Source: UBA6544 sp049601975
GTDB lineage: Bacteria > Pseudomonadota > Alphaproteobacteria > UBA8366
Direction of reading: 5' to 3'
Length of the DNA: 25,321 nt
NCBI GenBank assembly: GCA_049601975.1
Contig: JBMYRC010000054.1
Span: forward strand, 1 to 25,321
The translations under genes were made by a program, and so were the position numbers. Each line of letters begins with the position of its first letter. Position 1 is the stretch's first letter. Of this stretch, positions 1 to 8,037 are shown one piece after another. The notes beneath the pieces were generated by a model that was given only the letters and a program-made list of their open reading frames with translations, did no database searches and had not been told where the DNA came from.

Positions 1-145
1 CGGAGACGCCCGCGCCGGAAACGGAAGCCGCGGCGAACCCCATCTGCTCCATCAAACGCACGCTGTAGCCGTCGAAGACGCCGGGCAGAATGAGGATTTC
101 AGGAGTCTCGAAAAGGGCTTTCAGGCGTTTCGATTTATCGGTCAT
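1..145 (-). CDS. Isocitrate lyase/PEP mutase family protein, N-terminal fragment (cut by window edge)
   Basis: The reverse strand reads an ATG at 143-145 followed by 48 codons that run off the window. The visible protein starts MTDKSKRLKALFETPEILIL and continues PGVFDGYSVRLMEQMGF and SVSGAGVS. This is the typical N-terminus of the isocitrate lyase/phosphoenolpyruvate mutase superfamily, which includes methylisocitrate lyases, oxaloacetate decarboxylases and carboxyphosphonoenolpyruvate mutases; they cleave or rearrange C-C or C-P bonds of 2-hydroxy/oxo acids with Mg2+. An AAAGGA ribosome binding site lies about 8 bases upstream. The catalytic KxxC-type motif is outside the window, so the reaction cannot be assigned. 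It lies downstream of pyrD on the same strand, separated by a palindromic repeat. Confidence 0.8.
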   Translation of the reverse strand, partial: MTDKSKRLKALFETPEILILPGVFDGYSVRLMEQMGFAAASVSGAGVS

Positions 146-159
146 GGGGTTTGTCCTTT

Positions 160-233
160 CGTCATACCCGCGACGGCGGGAATCCAAAATGTAGTTCGGA
201 TCGCGCTGGATTTTCACCGTCGCGGGAATGACG
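160..233. repeat. REP-like palindromic repeat, copy 1 (diverged)
   Basis: Imperfect inverted repeat between pyrD and the downstream lyase-family gene. The left arm (160-187) and right arm (206-233) resemble the CGTCATTCCCGCGAAGGCGGG type arms of the copies at 5499-5571 and 7959-8030, but differ at several positions (GACGG in place of AAGG). The transcript would fold into a hairpin of roughly 25 base pairs with an internal mismatch region. It could act as a processing or partial termination site between the two genes. Confidence 0.75.
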
Positions 234-241
234 GCAGCTCT

Positions 242-1312
242 TTAACGAAGGTCCGCGCCTACAGCCGCCGCGACGTTCCTGTATCCGTCCGCTTTCAGCA
301 GCGCCGTCAGCTCCCGCTTGATCCGCCCGACAAGCGGCGGTCCGTGGAAAACCAGGGCGGTGTATACCTGCACCAGCGATGCGCCCGCTCTGATCTTGGC
401 ATAGGCGTCGTCGCCCGATGACACACCGCCACATCCGATCAGTGGTATCTTGCCTTCGGTCAGGCGATAGAACCCGGCGAGACAGTCGGTCGATTTCTCC
501 ATCAAGGGACGGCCCGAGAGCCCGCCCGCTTGCGATTTTTCATCACTCTTCAAACCGGCGGGCCGGTCGATGGTGGTGTTACCGATGATCAATCCGTCAA
601 TTCCGGAGGCGACGACCACGTCGGCAATATCCTGCATTTCACCAAGGTCTAAGTCCGGTGCAACCTTCACCAATAATGGCGGTAGCTTATCCGGGTTGGG
701 TGCGCTGCGGGCCCGCGCTTCCATGGACGCGCCGAGCAGCGCTTCGAGGCTTTGGCGCGCCTGCAATGCGCGCAGTCCTTCGGTATTTGGGGAGGAGATG
801 TTGACGACGATATAGTCGCAGAATGCACATACCCGCTCGATCCCGGAGGTGTAATCGACCTCCGCCTTCTCGGTCGTCTTGTTCTTGCCAACATTGGCGC
901 CAAAGATACCGGGTCGCCCGTGGCGCGCTTCAATCCGCGCCGCGTAAGCCTCCAACCCACCGCTGTTAAAACCGAAACGGTTAATCGCAGCTTCGTCTTC
1001 GTTCAGGCGAAAAAGTCGCGGGCGCGGATTCCCCGTTTGTGGTTTCGGTGTGACGGTGCCTGCCTCGACGAAGCCAAAGCCCACCTTTAGCATCGCGTCC
1101 GGCACTTCCGCGTCCTTGTCGAACCCTGCCGCAAGGCCGAGCGAATTGGGAAAATCGAGCCCCCATAACGACTGCGCCAAAACCGGGTCGTCCGCCACCC
1201 CGTCGCTGCCAACGAGGCCGGATTTCAAGGCTTTGATCGCGAGCGCATGCGCGTCTTCCGGCTCGAACATATGCAGAAATGGGCGGGCGAGTGAATAGGG
1301 GAACATGGCCAT
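242..1312 (-). CDS. pyrD: Dihydroorotate dehydrogenase (quinone), class 2
   Basis: Oxidises dihydroorotate to orotate with ubiquinone at the inner membrane face, the fourth step of pyrimidine synthesis. The sequence shows the class 2 hallmarks: an N-terminal membrane-associating stretch (FPYSLARPFLHMFEPEDAHA), the FMN-site segment GLAAGFDKDAEVPDAMLKVG, the INRFGFNSGG motif, and NISSPNTEGLRAL, which holds the catalytic serine used by class 2 enzymes (class 1 uses cysteine). The phosphate-binding end is GCGGVSSGDDAYAKIRAGA. The start is uncertain. ATG at 1310-1312 or 1304-1306 gives the family-like N-terminus of about 355 residues; a TTG at 1385-1387 would add 25 residues with no family resemblance, although a GGTGA lies upstream of it. 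It lies downstream of the cupin gene on the same strand. Confidence 0.95.
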   Translation of the reverse strand: MAMFPYSLARPFLHMFEPEDAHALAIKALKSGLVGSDGVADDPVLAQSLWGLDFPNSLGLAAGFDKDAEVPDAMLKVGFGFVEAGTVTPKPQTGNPRPRLFRLNEDEAAINRFGFNSGGLEAYAARIEARHGRPGIFGANVGKNKTTEKAEVDYTSGIERVCAFCDYIVVNISSPNTEGLRALQARQSLEALLGASMEARARSAPNPDKLPPLLVKVAPDLDLGEMQDIADVVVASGIDGLIIGNTTIDRPAGLKSDEKSQAGGLSGRPLMEKSTDCLAGFYRLTEGKIPLIGCGGVSSGDDAYAKIRAGASLVQVYTALVFHGPPLVGRIKRELTALLKADGYRNVAAAVGADLR

Positions 1313-1396
1313 GGCGGCTATGTAATCGCTGGCGCAGAGATTGTCATCCGTGTTGTTGCATTTTAGGCAATATTCTGTACGAGCCAAACAGCTCGT

Positions 1397-1777
1397 TCAC
1401 CAATCGAAAAATTTTGCTATATCCGGGGCGGGTGATTTGATCTCGACTATGGTCGAGTCTTCCAGTGCCTCGACCGTATGCGGAACCCCCACCGGATGCA
1501 GGCACGCATCGCCCGGCTCCAGAATGAGGTCCTGGTTGCCGATAGTCGTCTTGATTTTGCCGCGCACCAAATAGACGAGGGATTCGTGAGCATGGGTGTG
1601 CAGCGGCGTGCCCACTCCTTTGGTGTACTGAATCTCCAAGAACGTCATATGCTCGCCCATGATCAGCGGTTTTGCCTGCAATTCGCCGCCATAAGTCGCC
1701 TTCCCCTCGATCGACTTGACGCTGATGGTCCGGGCCTCCAAACCACGTGAGACTAATTGGCTGGGATTTTTGGTCAT
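1397..1777 (-). CDS. Small single-domain cupin protein
   Basis: A 126-residue protein with one conserved cupin barrel. Motif 1 is GTPLHTHAHESLVYLVRG, containing the HxH and Glu metal ligands; motif 2 includes GDACLHPVGVPHTVEA with the third histidine. A bound divalent metal is therefore expected. Cupins of this size act as small-molecule isomerases, dioxygenases or sensors, and the substrate is not evident here. The start ATG at 1775-1777 has a strong GAGGA ribosome binding site (GAGGAATACACC then ATG), so the longer frame up to 1816 is rejected. It is transcribed toward pyrD, with 84 bases between the chosen ends, and is divergent from the antiporter gene. No signal peptide is seen. Confidence 0.88.
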   Translation of the reverse strand: MTKNPSQLVSRGLEARTISVKSIEGKATYGGELQAKPLIMGEHMTFLEIQYTKGVGTPLHTHAHESLVYLVRGKIKTTIGNQDLILEPGDACLHPVGVPHTVEALEDSTIVEIKSPAPDIAKFFDW

Positions 1778-1955
1778 GGTGTATTCCTCGAAATTGCCGG
1801 ACGGGTTGCGATCCATCTTCTCTCAACCCGCCCGACCACTCAATTTTGCTCTTCACGATCAAGGTTTTTGCCCGAATGCACTTTTCCTCTCGATTTTATC
1901 TCTGAGTTTTATCTTCCAACCTTGATTTCGCCTTTAAAATGGGCGTCATTGGGCT
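1778..1955. promoter_or_regulatory. Divergent intergenic region with a 9-bp inverted repeat
   Basis: 178 bases separate the cupin (minus) and antiporter (plus) genes, so promoters for both must lie here. The region is AT-richer than its surroundings. A perfect 9-base inverted repeat, ATCAAGGTT at 1858-1866 and AACCTTGAT at 1918-1926, is visible. TTAAAAT near 1934-1940 is a possible -10 for the antiporter but lacks a convincing -35. Promoter positions are not resolved. Confidence 0.35.
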
Positions 1956-3545
1956 ATGGATTTTGAATGGATCGCCATAGCTTTAGGTGACGTCGTTTGG
2001 ATTGCCGTGGCGTTCGTCTTGGGGTTGTTTTGCCGCGTGGTCGGACTGCCGCCGTTGGTAGGGTTCCTTGCGGCCGGTTTCTTGCTGAATGCGCAAGGCA
2101 TTGAGGGTGGTGAGACACTTGAGAAACTGTCGGATCTCGGCATTACGCTGTTGCTGTTCATCGTTGGGCTGAAGCTGAACCTGGCAACGCTTGGCCGACC
2201 GCAGGTCTGGGCGGTTGCGGGCATTCACATGTGCGTCGTCGTCGCGCTCTTCGGTTCGGCGATATACGGATTGGCGCTGTTGGGGGCAACCTTTGTCGCC
2301 GGGCTCGACTTTGGGCAATCCATGCTGATTGCCTTCGGCCTCAGTTTTTCGAGCACGGTCTTCGCGGTTAAGACCTTAGAGGAGAGAGGCGAGATGGCCT
2401 CCCTGCATGGACGGATCGCTATAGGCATCCTGATCATGCAGGATTTGGCGGCCGTCGTCTTTTTGGCGATCTCGGTCGGGAAAGTCCCGTCGCTTTGGGC
2501 GCTCTCCATCATCCTGCTCCTGCCTCTGCGTCCCATGCTGCATTTGATCCTGCTGCGAATCGGCCACGGCGAGCTATTGGTGCTCTATGGATTTCTATTG
2601 GCGCTTGGCGGGGCCGAAATCTTCGAACTCGTGGGCCTGAAGGGGGACCTCGGCGCGCTGGTCGTGGGCGTCATGATGGCCAGTCATGTCAAGGCGGACG
2701 AGTTGTCGAAGAACATGCTCGGTTTCAAGGATCTGTGCCTTTTGGGGTTTTTCCTGTCGATCGGTCTCTCCGGTCAACCGAGTTTTGGGACGCTCATGGT
2801 CGCCGCGCTAATCACGCCGCTAATGCTGCTCAAATCGGCACTCTTTTTCGGCTTGCTGGCGGCGTTCAAATTGCGCGCCCGCACGACGTTCTATGCGTCG
2901 CTAAATCTGACGAATTTCAGCGAATTCGGCCTCATCGTTGCCGCGATCGGTGTGGCGAACGGCTGGCTCGGGACCGAGTGGCTGATCGTGCTCGCGATCG
3001 CGATGTCGCTTTCCTTCGCTGCGGCGGCCTGTTTGAACGCGTTAACCCCCGTAATCTATTCGGCGAGAAGAGCGTTCTGGACGCGCCTGCAACGCGCGGA
3101 ACGCTTGCGGGATGACCAACCCTTCGACATCCAAGGTGCGAATGTTGCAATCATCGGCATGGGTGGGATCGGCACCGGAACCTACGACCGGATGCGTGAA
3201 GTATATGGAGAGACCGTCGTCGGCGTCGATATCGATCCACGGACTGTTCGCAATCAATGTAATACGGGCCGCAATGTGCTGGTGGGCGACCCGGGCGATG
3301 CCGACTTCTGGGACCGGATGCAGGCGACCCACACGATCGAGCTGGTCATGCTTGCCCTGCCGAACTTGAACACTGACCTCGCGGTCTTGGCGCAGCTCAA
3401 TAGGGCAGGCTTTACCGGCAAAGTGGCGGCAACGGCGAAATTCCAGGACGAAGCGGACGCGTTAATGGAAGCTGGTGCGAACACTGTGTTCAACATCTAT
3501 ACTGAGACGGGAGCTGGGTTTGCCTCTCATGTACTGGATGATTAA
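1956..3545 (+). CDS. Monovalent cation:proton antiporter (CPA2/KefB-like) with C-terminal TrkA-N domain
   Basis: A 529-residue integral membrane protein. Residues 1 to about 375 form a run of hydrophobic segments typical of CPA2 exchangers (for example GLPPLVGFLAAGFLLNAQGI, LGITLLLFIVGLKLNL and AFGLSFSSTVFAVKTLEERG). From about residue 395 a Rossmann domain begins, NVAIIGMGGIGTGTYDRM, with the GxGxxG nucleotide motif and an acidic residue after strand 2 (GVDIDPRTV), as in TrkA-N/KTN domains that gate K+ efflux in response to NAD(H) or thiol ligands. There is no TrkA-C domain; the protein stops after the Rossmann fold. It probably exports K+ or Na+ in exchange for protons in the inner membrane. 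The start ATG has only a weak ribosome binding site. A glutathione-gated role is not shown. Confidence 0.88.
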   Translation: MDFEWIAIALGDVVWIAVAFVLGLFCRVVGLPPLVGFLAAGFLLNAQGIEGGETLEKLSDLGITLLLFIVGLKLNLATLGRPQVWAVAGIHMCVVVALFGSAIYGLALLGATFVAGLDFGQSMLIAFGLSFSSTVFAVKTLEERGEMASLHGRIAIGILIMQDLAAVVFLAISVGKVPSLWALSIILLLPLRPMLHLILLRIGHGELLVLYGFLLALGGAEIFELVGLKGDLGALVVGVMMASHVKADELSKNMLGFKDLCLLGFFLSIGLSGQPSFGTLMVAALITPLMLLKSALFFGLLAAFKLRARTTFYASLNLTNFSEFGLIVAAIGVANGWLGTEWLIVLAIAMSLSFAAAACLNALTPVIYSARRAFWTRLQRAERLRDDQPFDIQGANVAIIGMGGIGTGTYDRMREVYGETVVGVDIDPRTVRNQCNTGRNVLVGDPGDADFWDRMQATHTIELVMLALPNLNTDLAVLAQLNRAGFTGKVAATAKFQDEADALMEAGANTVFNIYTETGAGFASHVLDD

Positions 3546-3692
3546 CGCCATCGGAGGGTGAACGATGTTATCGGCATGTGGCTCTTGAAACTCGATATTC
3601 AGTGATAGGGAATAAAGCCAGGCAACCTGTCCGCAATCCAGGGCGCACCTAATTCCCTCCACAACACCGCCACTACCCCGGAGTACCTCGGC

Positions 3693-4682
3693 ATGGCCCG
3701 TCTCACGCTCAGTCTTTCTTGTGTCGATTATGACCGTACGCGGGCGATCTTTGAGGAGGAGGTGCGGGTCGCTGGTTGTGAGATCGTGCCGACGGCGATG
3801 TCGCCGGAAGAAGCCTTCCACCGGGCGTTCAAGTTTCAGGAGTTCGATATCACCGAACTTTCCATGTCGAGCTACATGAACCAGGTCTCCAAGGGCGGCA
3901 GCCCCTATGTGGGGATACCCGCGTTTCTCTCGCGGATGTTTCGGCATTCCTCGGTCTATATACGCACCGATAAGGGGATCGAGTGGCCGGAGGATTTGAA
4001 GGGCAAGGTTGTCGGCGTGCCGGAATATCAGATGACGGCGGCGCTTTGGGTGCGCGGTATGTTGGAGGACGAATACGGCGTCCGCCCGAGCGACATGAGC
4101 TGGCGGGATGGCGGGCTCGAGGAAGGCGGGAAAATTCCGAACCTTAATCTCACCCTGCCTGATGGGGTGCATCTGGAGACGATACCCCCCGACCGAACGC
4201 TCTCGGAGATGTTGGATACGGGGGAGATCGACGCGATGATTAGTGCGCGCGCACCCTCGTGTTTCGGGCGGAACGATAAGGTGGATCGCCTCTTCCCCGA
4301 TTATCGCAGCGCGGAGGAGGCGTACTATAAGAAATCCGGGCTGTTCCCGATCATGCATATCGTTGGCATCCGCCGTAGCCTCGTCGAGCAGCATCCGTGG
4401 TTGCCGGTCAACGTGCTGAACGCCTTCATCGAAGCGAAGCTGATTTGTTATCTAAACTTGGCTAAGGTCGGGCATTTGTTCACCACCTTGCCATGGCCGG
4501 TTGACGAGTATGAGGCGGCAAAGGCGCTGATGGGGGACGATTACTGGCCATATGGTGTGAAGGCGAATGCCGCCGAGATTGAAGCCATGTGCCGCTATTC
4601 GTTCGATCAGGGGCTGACGGCCAGGCTCCTCACGGCGGAAGACCTGTTCGCGCCCTCGACCTTCGAGCTCGTGAAGGTATAA
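3693..4682 (+). CDS. 4,5-dihydroxyphthalate decarboxylase-like / periplasmic-binding-fold protein
   Basis: A 329-residue protein resembling the Pht5-type 4,5-dihydroxyphthalate decarboxylases, which have the fold of type 2 periplasmic binding proteins (NMT1/ThiY-like) but are cytoplasmic. Family-like stretches are IPAFLSRMFRHSSVYIRTDK, DLKGKVVGVPEYQMTAALWV and EVRVAGCEIVPTAMSPEEAF. No signal peptide or lipobox is present, which argues against an ordinary transporter component. A GGAG ribosome binding site precedes the ATG. No other phthalate pathway gene is in the window, so the natural substrate may be another aromatic or vinylogous acid. It lies 88 bases upstream of pyrE in the same direction. 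Many automatic annotations call such proteins ABC transporter substrate-binding proteins. Confidence 0.8.
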   Translation: MARLTLSLSCVDYDRTRAIFEEEVRVAGCEIVPTAMSPEEAFHRAFKFQEFDITELSMSSYMNQVSKGGSPYVGIPAFLSRMFRHSSVYIRTDKGIEWPEDLKGKVVGVPEYQMTAALWVRGMLEDEYGVRPSDMSWRDGGLEEGGKIPNLNLTLPDGVHLETIPPDRTLSEMLDTGEIDAMISARAPSCFGRNDKVDRLFPDYRSAEEAYYKKSGLFPIMHIVGIRRSLVEQHPWLPVNVLNAFIEAKLICYLNLAKVGHLFTTLPWPVDEYEAAKALMGDDYWPYGVKANAAEIEAMCRYSFDQGLTARLLTAEDLFAPSTFELVKV

Positions 4683-4770
4683 GCGGTTTTGATGGTGAGG
4701 TCTTGGCGAGCGGGGCCGAATCGGCCTATAGGCTGAGGACGAATTAAGGACAGAACGTGAGGACCCGGCC

Positions 4771-5469
4771 ATGGCGATGCGAGGCGCTTTTCCAGACGAA
4801 CGGACGATGGCGGATGTGACCGCGAAAATGCTGGTCGAAGTGGGGGCGGTGAATTTTAACGCCGACAACCCGTTTACTCTCACCTCCGGCTGGGCGAGCC
4901 CGGTCTATCTTGATTGTCGCCGCCTGATCTCATTCCCCCGGGTGCGGGAAACCCTGATGGAATTCGGCGTCTCGAAAATACTTAAGAACGCCGGGTTTGA
5001 GCGGTTCGACGCGGTCGCCGGCGGCGAGACGGCGGGCATTCCTTTTGCCGCTTGGATCGCCGAGCGCATGATGCTGCCGATGCAATATGTCCGCAAACAG
5101 CCGAAAGGCTTCGGGCGTAACGCGCAGATAGAAGGGGTGGTCGAGGAAGGCCAGCGCATCCTGTTGGTCGAGGACATGACGACAGATGGCCGCAGCAAGG
5201 TGAATTTCTGCAATGCGCTGCGGGATGTGGGCGCCAGCGTCGACCATGTTTTCGTGATCTTCTACTACGATATTTTCCCGGATGGCCCGGAAATCTTGAA
5301 GGAGGCTGGAGTGAGCATGCATCATCTCGCGACCTGGTGGGATGTGCTCCGTGTCGCCAAGGAAGAAAATCTTTTCGATACTGCAACGCTTGGCGAGGTT
5401 GAGAAATACTTCAACGATCCCAAAGCCTGGTCCGAAGCCCATGGCGGGGTCTCCGAAGGCACCGGATAG
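4771..5469 (+). CDS. pyrE: Orotate phosphoribosyltransferase
   Basis: Transfers the phosphoribosyl group of PRPP to orotate to give OMP, the fifth step of pyrimidine synthesis. The flexible catalytic loop is visible as MQYVRKQPKGFGRNAQIEG, with the YVRK and downstream basic residues. The PRPP-binding signature is RILLVEDMTTDGRSKVNF, a variant of the usual VxxVDDVxTxG. The substrate-binding N-terminus TLTSGWASPVYLDCRRLIS is also present. At 232 residues it is slightly longer than the usual 210-225. The ATG at 4771 has GAGGA 7 bases upstream; later ATGs at 4777 and 4807 lack a comparable site. pyrD is about 3.5 kb away on the other strand. Confidence 0.95.
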   Translation: MAMRGAFPDERTMADVTAKMLVEVGAVNFNADNPFTLTSGWASPVYLDCRRLISFPRVRETLMEFGVSKILKNAGFERFDAVAGGETAGIPFAAWIAERMMLPMQYVRKQPKGFGRNAQIEGVVEEGQRILLVEDMTTDGRSKVNFCNALRDVGASVDHVFVIFYYDIFPDGPEILKEAGVSMHHLATWWDVLRVAKEENLFDTATLGEVEKYFNDPKAWSEAHGGVSEGTG

Positions 5470-5498
5470 GCGCACCGTTGTGATTCCATCAACTCCAC

Positions 5499-5571
5499 CG
5501 TCATTCCCGCGAAGGTGGGAATCCAGACTATCGCGCGACCGGACTGGATTCCCACCTTCGCGGGAATGACG
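5499..5571. repeat. REP-like palindromic repeat, copy 2 (perfect arms)
   Basis: Two 28-base arms, 5499-5526 and 5544-5571, are exact reverse complements (each arm begins CGTCATTCCCGCGAAGGTGG on its own strand) around a 17-base loop. It ends 14 bases before the start of the molybdenum hydroxylase gene and starts 29 bases after pyrE ends. The RNA hairpin would be very stable and could end or process the pyrE transcript. It is the best preserved copy in the window. Confidence 0.9.
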
Positions 5572-5585
5572 GATAGGGGTAGCGG

Positions 5586-7946
5586 ATGGCCACTGTTAAT
5601 TCAGTTTTTGCAACAAAACTGGACGGTTTCACAGGCAAACCCATCCGCCGGGTCGAAGATGACCGCTTGCTGACAGGCCAAGGACGATACATCGCCGATC
5701 TTACCTTCGACGGCATGGCTCATATGGCCGTCGTACGCTCGCTTTATCCCCATGCGCGTATTCTCGGAATTGAAACCTCTCCCGCCCTGGCGTTGCCGGG
5801 CGTGCTCGGTGTTTGGACCGGCGCGGATGCGGCGGCGGACGGGCTCGGTGGATTGCCGTGGGAGCGTCGGCCCCCCGGCGTTGCGACCGAACCACCGTCG
5901 GGCGATCCTTCGATCGGGCAGCCGCAGCCGGTTTTGGCGCACGGAAGTGCGCTCTATCTCGGCCAAGCACTCGCCGTTGTCGTCGCGGAGACGGACGCAC
6001 AGGCCCTAGATGGGGCGGAGGCCGTGGCGGTCGATTACGAGCCTCTCGACTCTTTAATAAAGGTTTGTGACGCAGTTGTTCCGAATTCGCAACAACTTTG
6101 GGCGCAATCGCCCGGCAATAAGTGTTTTGGCTTTCGGGTTGGCGACGCGGACGCGACAGCACGGGCCATAGACGGCGCGGTGCATGTATTTCGACTTTCA
6201 TCTGAAAATGGAAGATTGGTCCAAAACCCATTGGAAACACGAGGATATATCGGACTCTGGGATACAGTCGAGGCGCGGTATACCTTGCATGCGGCAGCAG
6301 GTAAGCCGCAAACCGTGGCGCGGGCGTTGGCGCGCGACATATTCCATCTGCCGGAGGACAGGGTACGGGCCGTTGTGAAGGATGTGGGCGGTGGTTTCGG
6401 CGCGAAGAACCCGCTCTATCCGGAACAAGCCTTGGTCCTGTGGGCCGCGAAAAAGCTGAACCGGCCCGTGCGCTGGTTGGCGAGCCGGAGTGAGGTGTTC
6501 TTGGCTGACTATCAAGGCCGGGGTCAATCGGCGGATGCGGAGATGGCGTTTGATGCAGAGGGTCGGATACAGGGGTACCGGGTACAGGCTTTGGCCGATC
6601 TCGGCGCCTATTTGGGGCCGCGTGGCTCCACAGCGCCGAATATGTGGCGCACGATGGGCACGAGCGTCTATCATTTCCCCGCTGTCGACTACGATATCCG
6701 GGCGATTCACACTCATAATATGCCTACATGCCCCTATCGGGGAGCGGGCGCGCCGGAAGTGACGTTTGTCCTGGAGCGGTTGCTCGATATAGCCGCCCAA
6801 GCGCTGAAGATTACGCCCGCCGAGATCCGACGCCGAAATCTCGTGCCCACTTCAGCGATGCCATACAAAACCGCTATCGGAACGACGCTCGACAGCGGCG
6901 ATTTCGCCGAAATCATGGATACAGCGGAGAAGATGGCTGAAATCGGCGGGTTTGCCGCTCGAAAAGCCGAAAGCGAGGCCCGGGGACGGCTGCGGGGCCT
7001 TGGCTACGGCAATTTACTGGAAGCGTGCGGGGCCGGGATCGCGGACCGCGCGGTGGTGTCTTGCCTGCCGGATGGGCGCATCGTCATCCGCATCGGCACC
7101 ATGTCGAACGGGCAATCCCATGAGACGGTTTATGCGCAGATGTTAGCGGACTGTCTCGATATTGATATGAATATTGTGGAGATCGTGCAAGGAGACAGTA
7201 ACGAGACGCCCTGGGGCATGGGAACGGGGGCGTCGCGCTCGATGACGGTATGCGGCAGCGCCTTGGTCCTAGCGGCCGGGGAGATGATCGAAAAGGGGCG
7301 TGAAATCGCAGCAGAGATGCTGGAAGCTTCGGAAACCGACATTAATTACGAAAACGCAACGTATTCTGTGACGGGTACCGACCGTGCTGTCGGGCTGTTT
7401 GAAGTCGCCGCGCGGGCGGTCGAGAGCAGAGCACCCGTGGATCGCGGTCTGGAGGTCGAAAATATCTACGATCCGACCGCGCCGACATATCCGAACGGCT
7501 GCCATATTGCGGAAGTTGAGGTCGACCCTGAGACCGGTGCCGTCACCCTGGAGAGCTACGTCATGGCCCAGGACGTGGGTCGCGCCCTTAATCCGATGGT
7601 CGTGGAAGGGCAATTGGTCGGTGGCGTGGCGCAAGGTGTGGGACAGGCATTGTTGGAGTGGAACGTGAAGGACCCTGAATCCGGGCAATTGCTGACCGGC
7701 TCTTTCATGGATTGCGCAATGCCGCGCGCCGACGATCTGCCGTCGTTTTCGACGGAAATCCTGGAAATTCCTTGTTTGAGCACGCCGACTGGCGTGAAAT
7801 CCGTCGGCGAAGCGGGTCCAACGGGTGCTCCAGCAGCGGTGATCAACGCCATCGTCGATGCGTTGCAGCCGCTAGGTGTGCACCATATCGAGATGCCCGC
7901 GACGCCTTATGCAGTGTGGAAGGCGATACAGGACGCGGGCGTCTAG
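5586..7946 (+). CDS. Xanthine dehydrogenase family, molybdopterin-binding (CoxL-like) large subunit
   Basis: A 786-residue molybdenum hydroxylase catalytic subunit. The N-terminal a/b hammerhead domain starts GKPIRRVEDDRLLTGQGRYI. The cofactor-binding domains hold VVKDVGGGFGAKNPLYPEQA, then CPYRGAGAPEV near residue 382, then VGEAGPTGAPAAV, where Glu742 is the expected catalytic base. The VAYRCSFR loop of true form I CO dehydrogenases is absent, so CO oxidation is unlikely; an aldehyde, N-heterocycle or other hydroxylation is more likely. The usual AGRPE following PYRG reads AGAPE here. The iron-sulfur small subunit and FAD medium subunit normally encoded alongside are missing from both sides, so it must borrow partners or act alone. 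The ribosome binding site is weak (GGGGTAGCGG before the ATG). Confidence 0.92.
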   Translation: MATVNSVFATKLDGFTGKPIRRVEDDRLLTGQGRYIADLTFDGMAHMAVVRSLYPHARILGIETSPALALPGVLGVWTGADAAADGLGGLPWERRPPGVATEPPSGDPSIGQPQPVLAHGSALYLGQALAVVVAETDAQALDGAEAVAVDYEPLDSLIKVCDAVVPNSQQLWAQSPGNKCFGFRVGDADATARAIDGAVHVFRLSSENGRLVQNPLETRGYIGLWDTVEARYTLHAAAGKPQTVARALARDIFHLPEDRVRAVVKDVGGGFGAKNPLYPEQALVLWAAKKLNRPVRWLASRSEVFLADYQGRGQSADAEMAFDAEGRIQGYRVQALADLGAYLGPRGSTAPNMWRTMGTSVYHFPAVDYDIRAIHTHNMPTCPYRGAGAPEVTFVLERLLDIAAQALKITPAEIRRRNLVPTSAMPYKTAIGTTLDSGDFAEIMDTAEKMAEIGGFAARKAESEARGRLRGLGYGNLLEACGAGIADRAVVSCLPDGRIVIRIGTMSNGQSHETVYAQMLADCLDIDMNIVEIVQGDSNETPWGMGTGASRSMTVCGSALVLAAGEMIEKGREIAAEMLEASETDINYENATYSVTGTDRAVGLFEVAARAVESRAPVDRGLEVENIYDPTAPTYPNGCHIAEVEVDPETGAVTLESYVMAQDVGRALNPMVVEGQLVGGVAQGVGQALLEWNVKDPESGQLLTGSFMDCAMPRADDLPSFSTEILEIPCLSTPTGVKSVGEAGPTGAPAAVINAIVDALQPLGVHHIEMPATPYAVWKAIQDAGV

Positions 7947-7958
7947 CCTCAATATTAT

Positions 7959-8030
7959 GGTCATTCCCGCGAAGGCGGGAATCCAGAATTCGCACGACCA
8001 GACTAGATTCCCGCCTTCGTGGGAATGACC
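7959..8030. repeat. REP-like palindromic repeat, copy 3, between convergent genes
   Basis: Arms 7959-7986 and 8003-8030 (28 bases each) pair with two mismatches around a 16-base loop. It belongs to the same family as 5499-5571. It fills the 91-base space between the convergent ends of the CoxL-like gene (stop at 7946) and the CoxG-like gene (stop at 8038), and so is well placed to work as a bidirectional transcription barrier. Confidence 0.9.
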
Positions 8031-8037
8031 GAGTGTG

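Noticed and set aside
1313..1387. TTG-initiated extension of pyrD by 25 residues
   Set aside because: The added residues, including several cysteines, do not resemble the PyrD family N-terminus, and family members begin near FPYSLARPF. The start remains open because the internal ATGs lack a good ribosome binding site.
3462..4394. Long open frame on the minus strand (310 codons) opposite the decarboxylase-like gene
   Set aside because: Its translation is rich in Arg, His and Pro with no recognisable fold, and it overlaps a clear family member with a ribosome binding site. It is an antisense shadow.
4714..4726. Small palindrome GGCCGAATCGGCC between the decarboxylase-like gene and pyrE as a terminator
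   Set aside because: The one-base loop and six-base arms cannot form a sensible RNA hairpin, and no T-run follows.
5586..7946. Annotation as aerobic CO dehydrogenase
   Set aside because: The form I active-site loop VAYRCSFR is absent (CPYRGAGAPE at that place) and the other two subunits are not encoded nearby.
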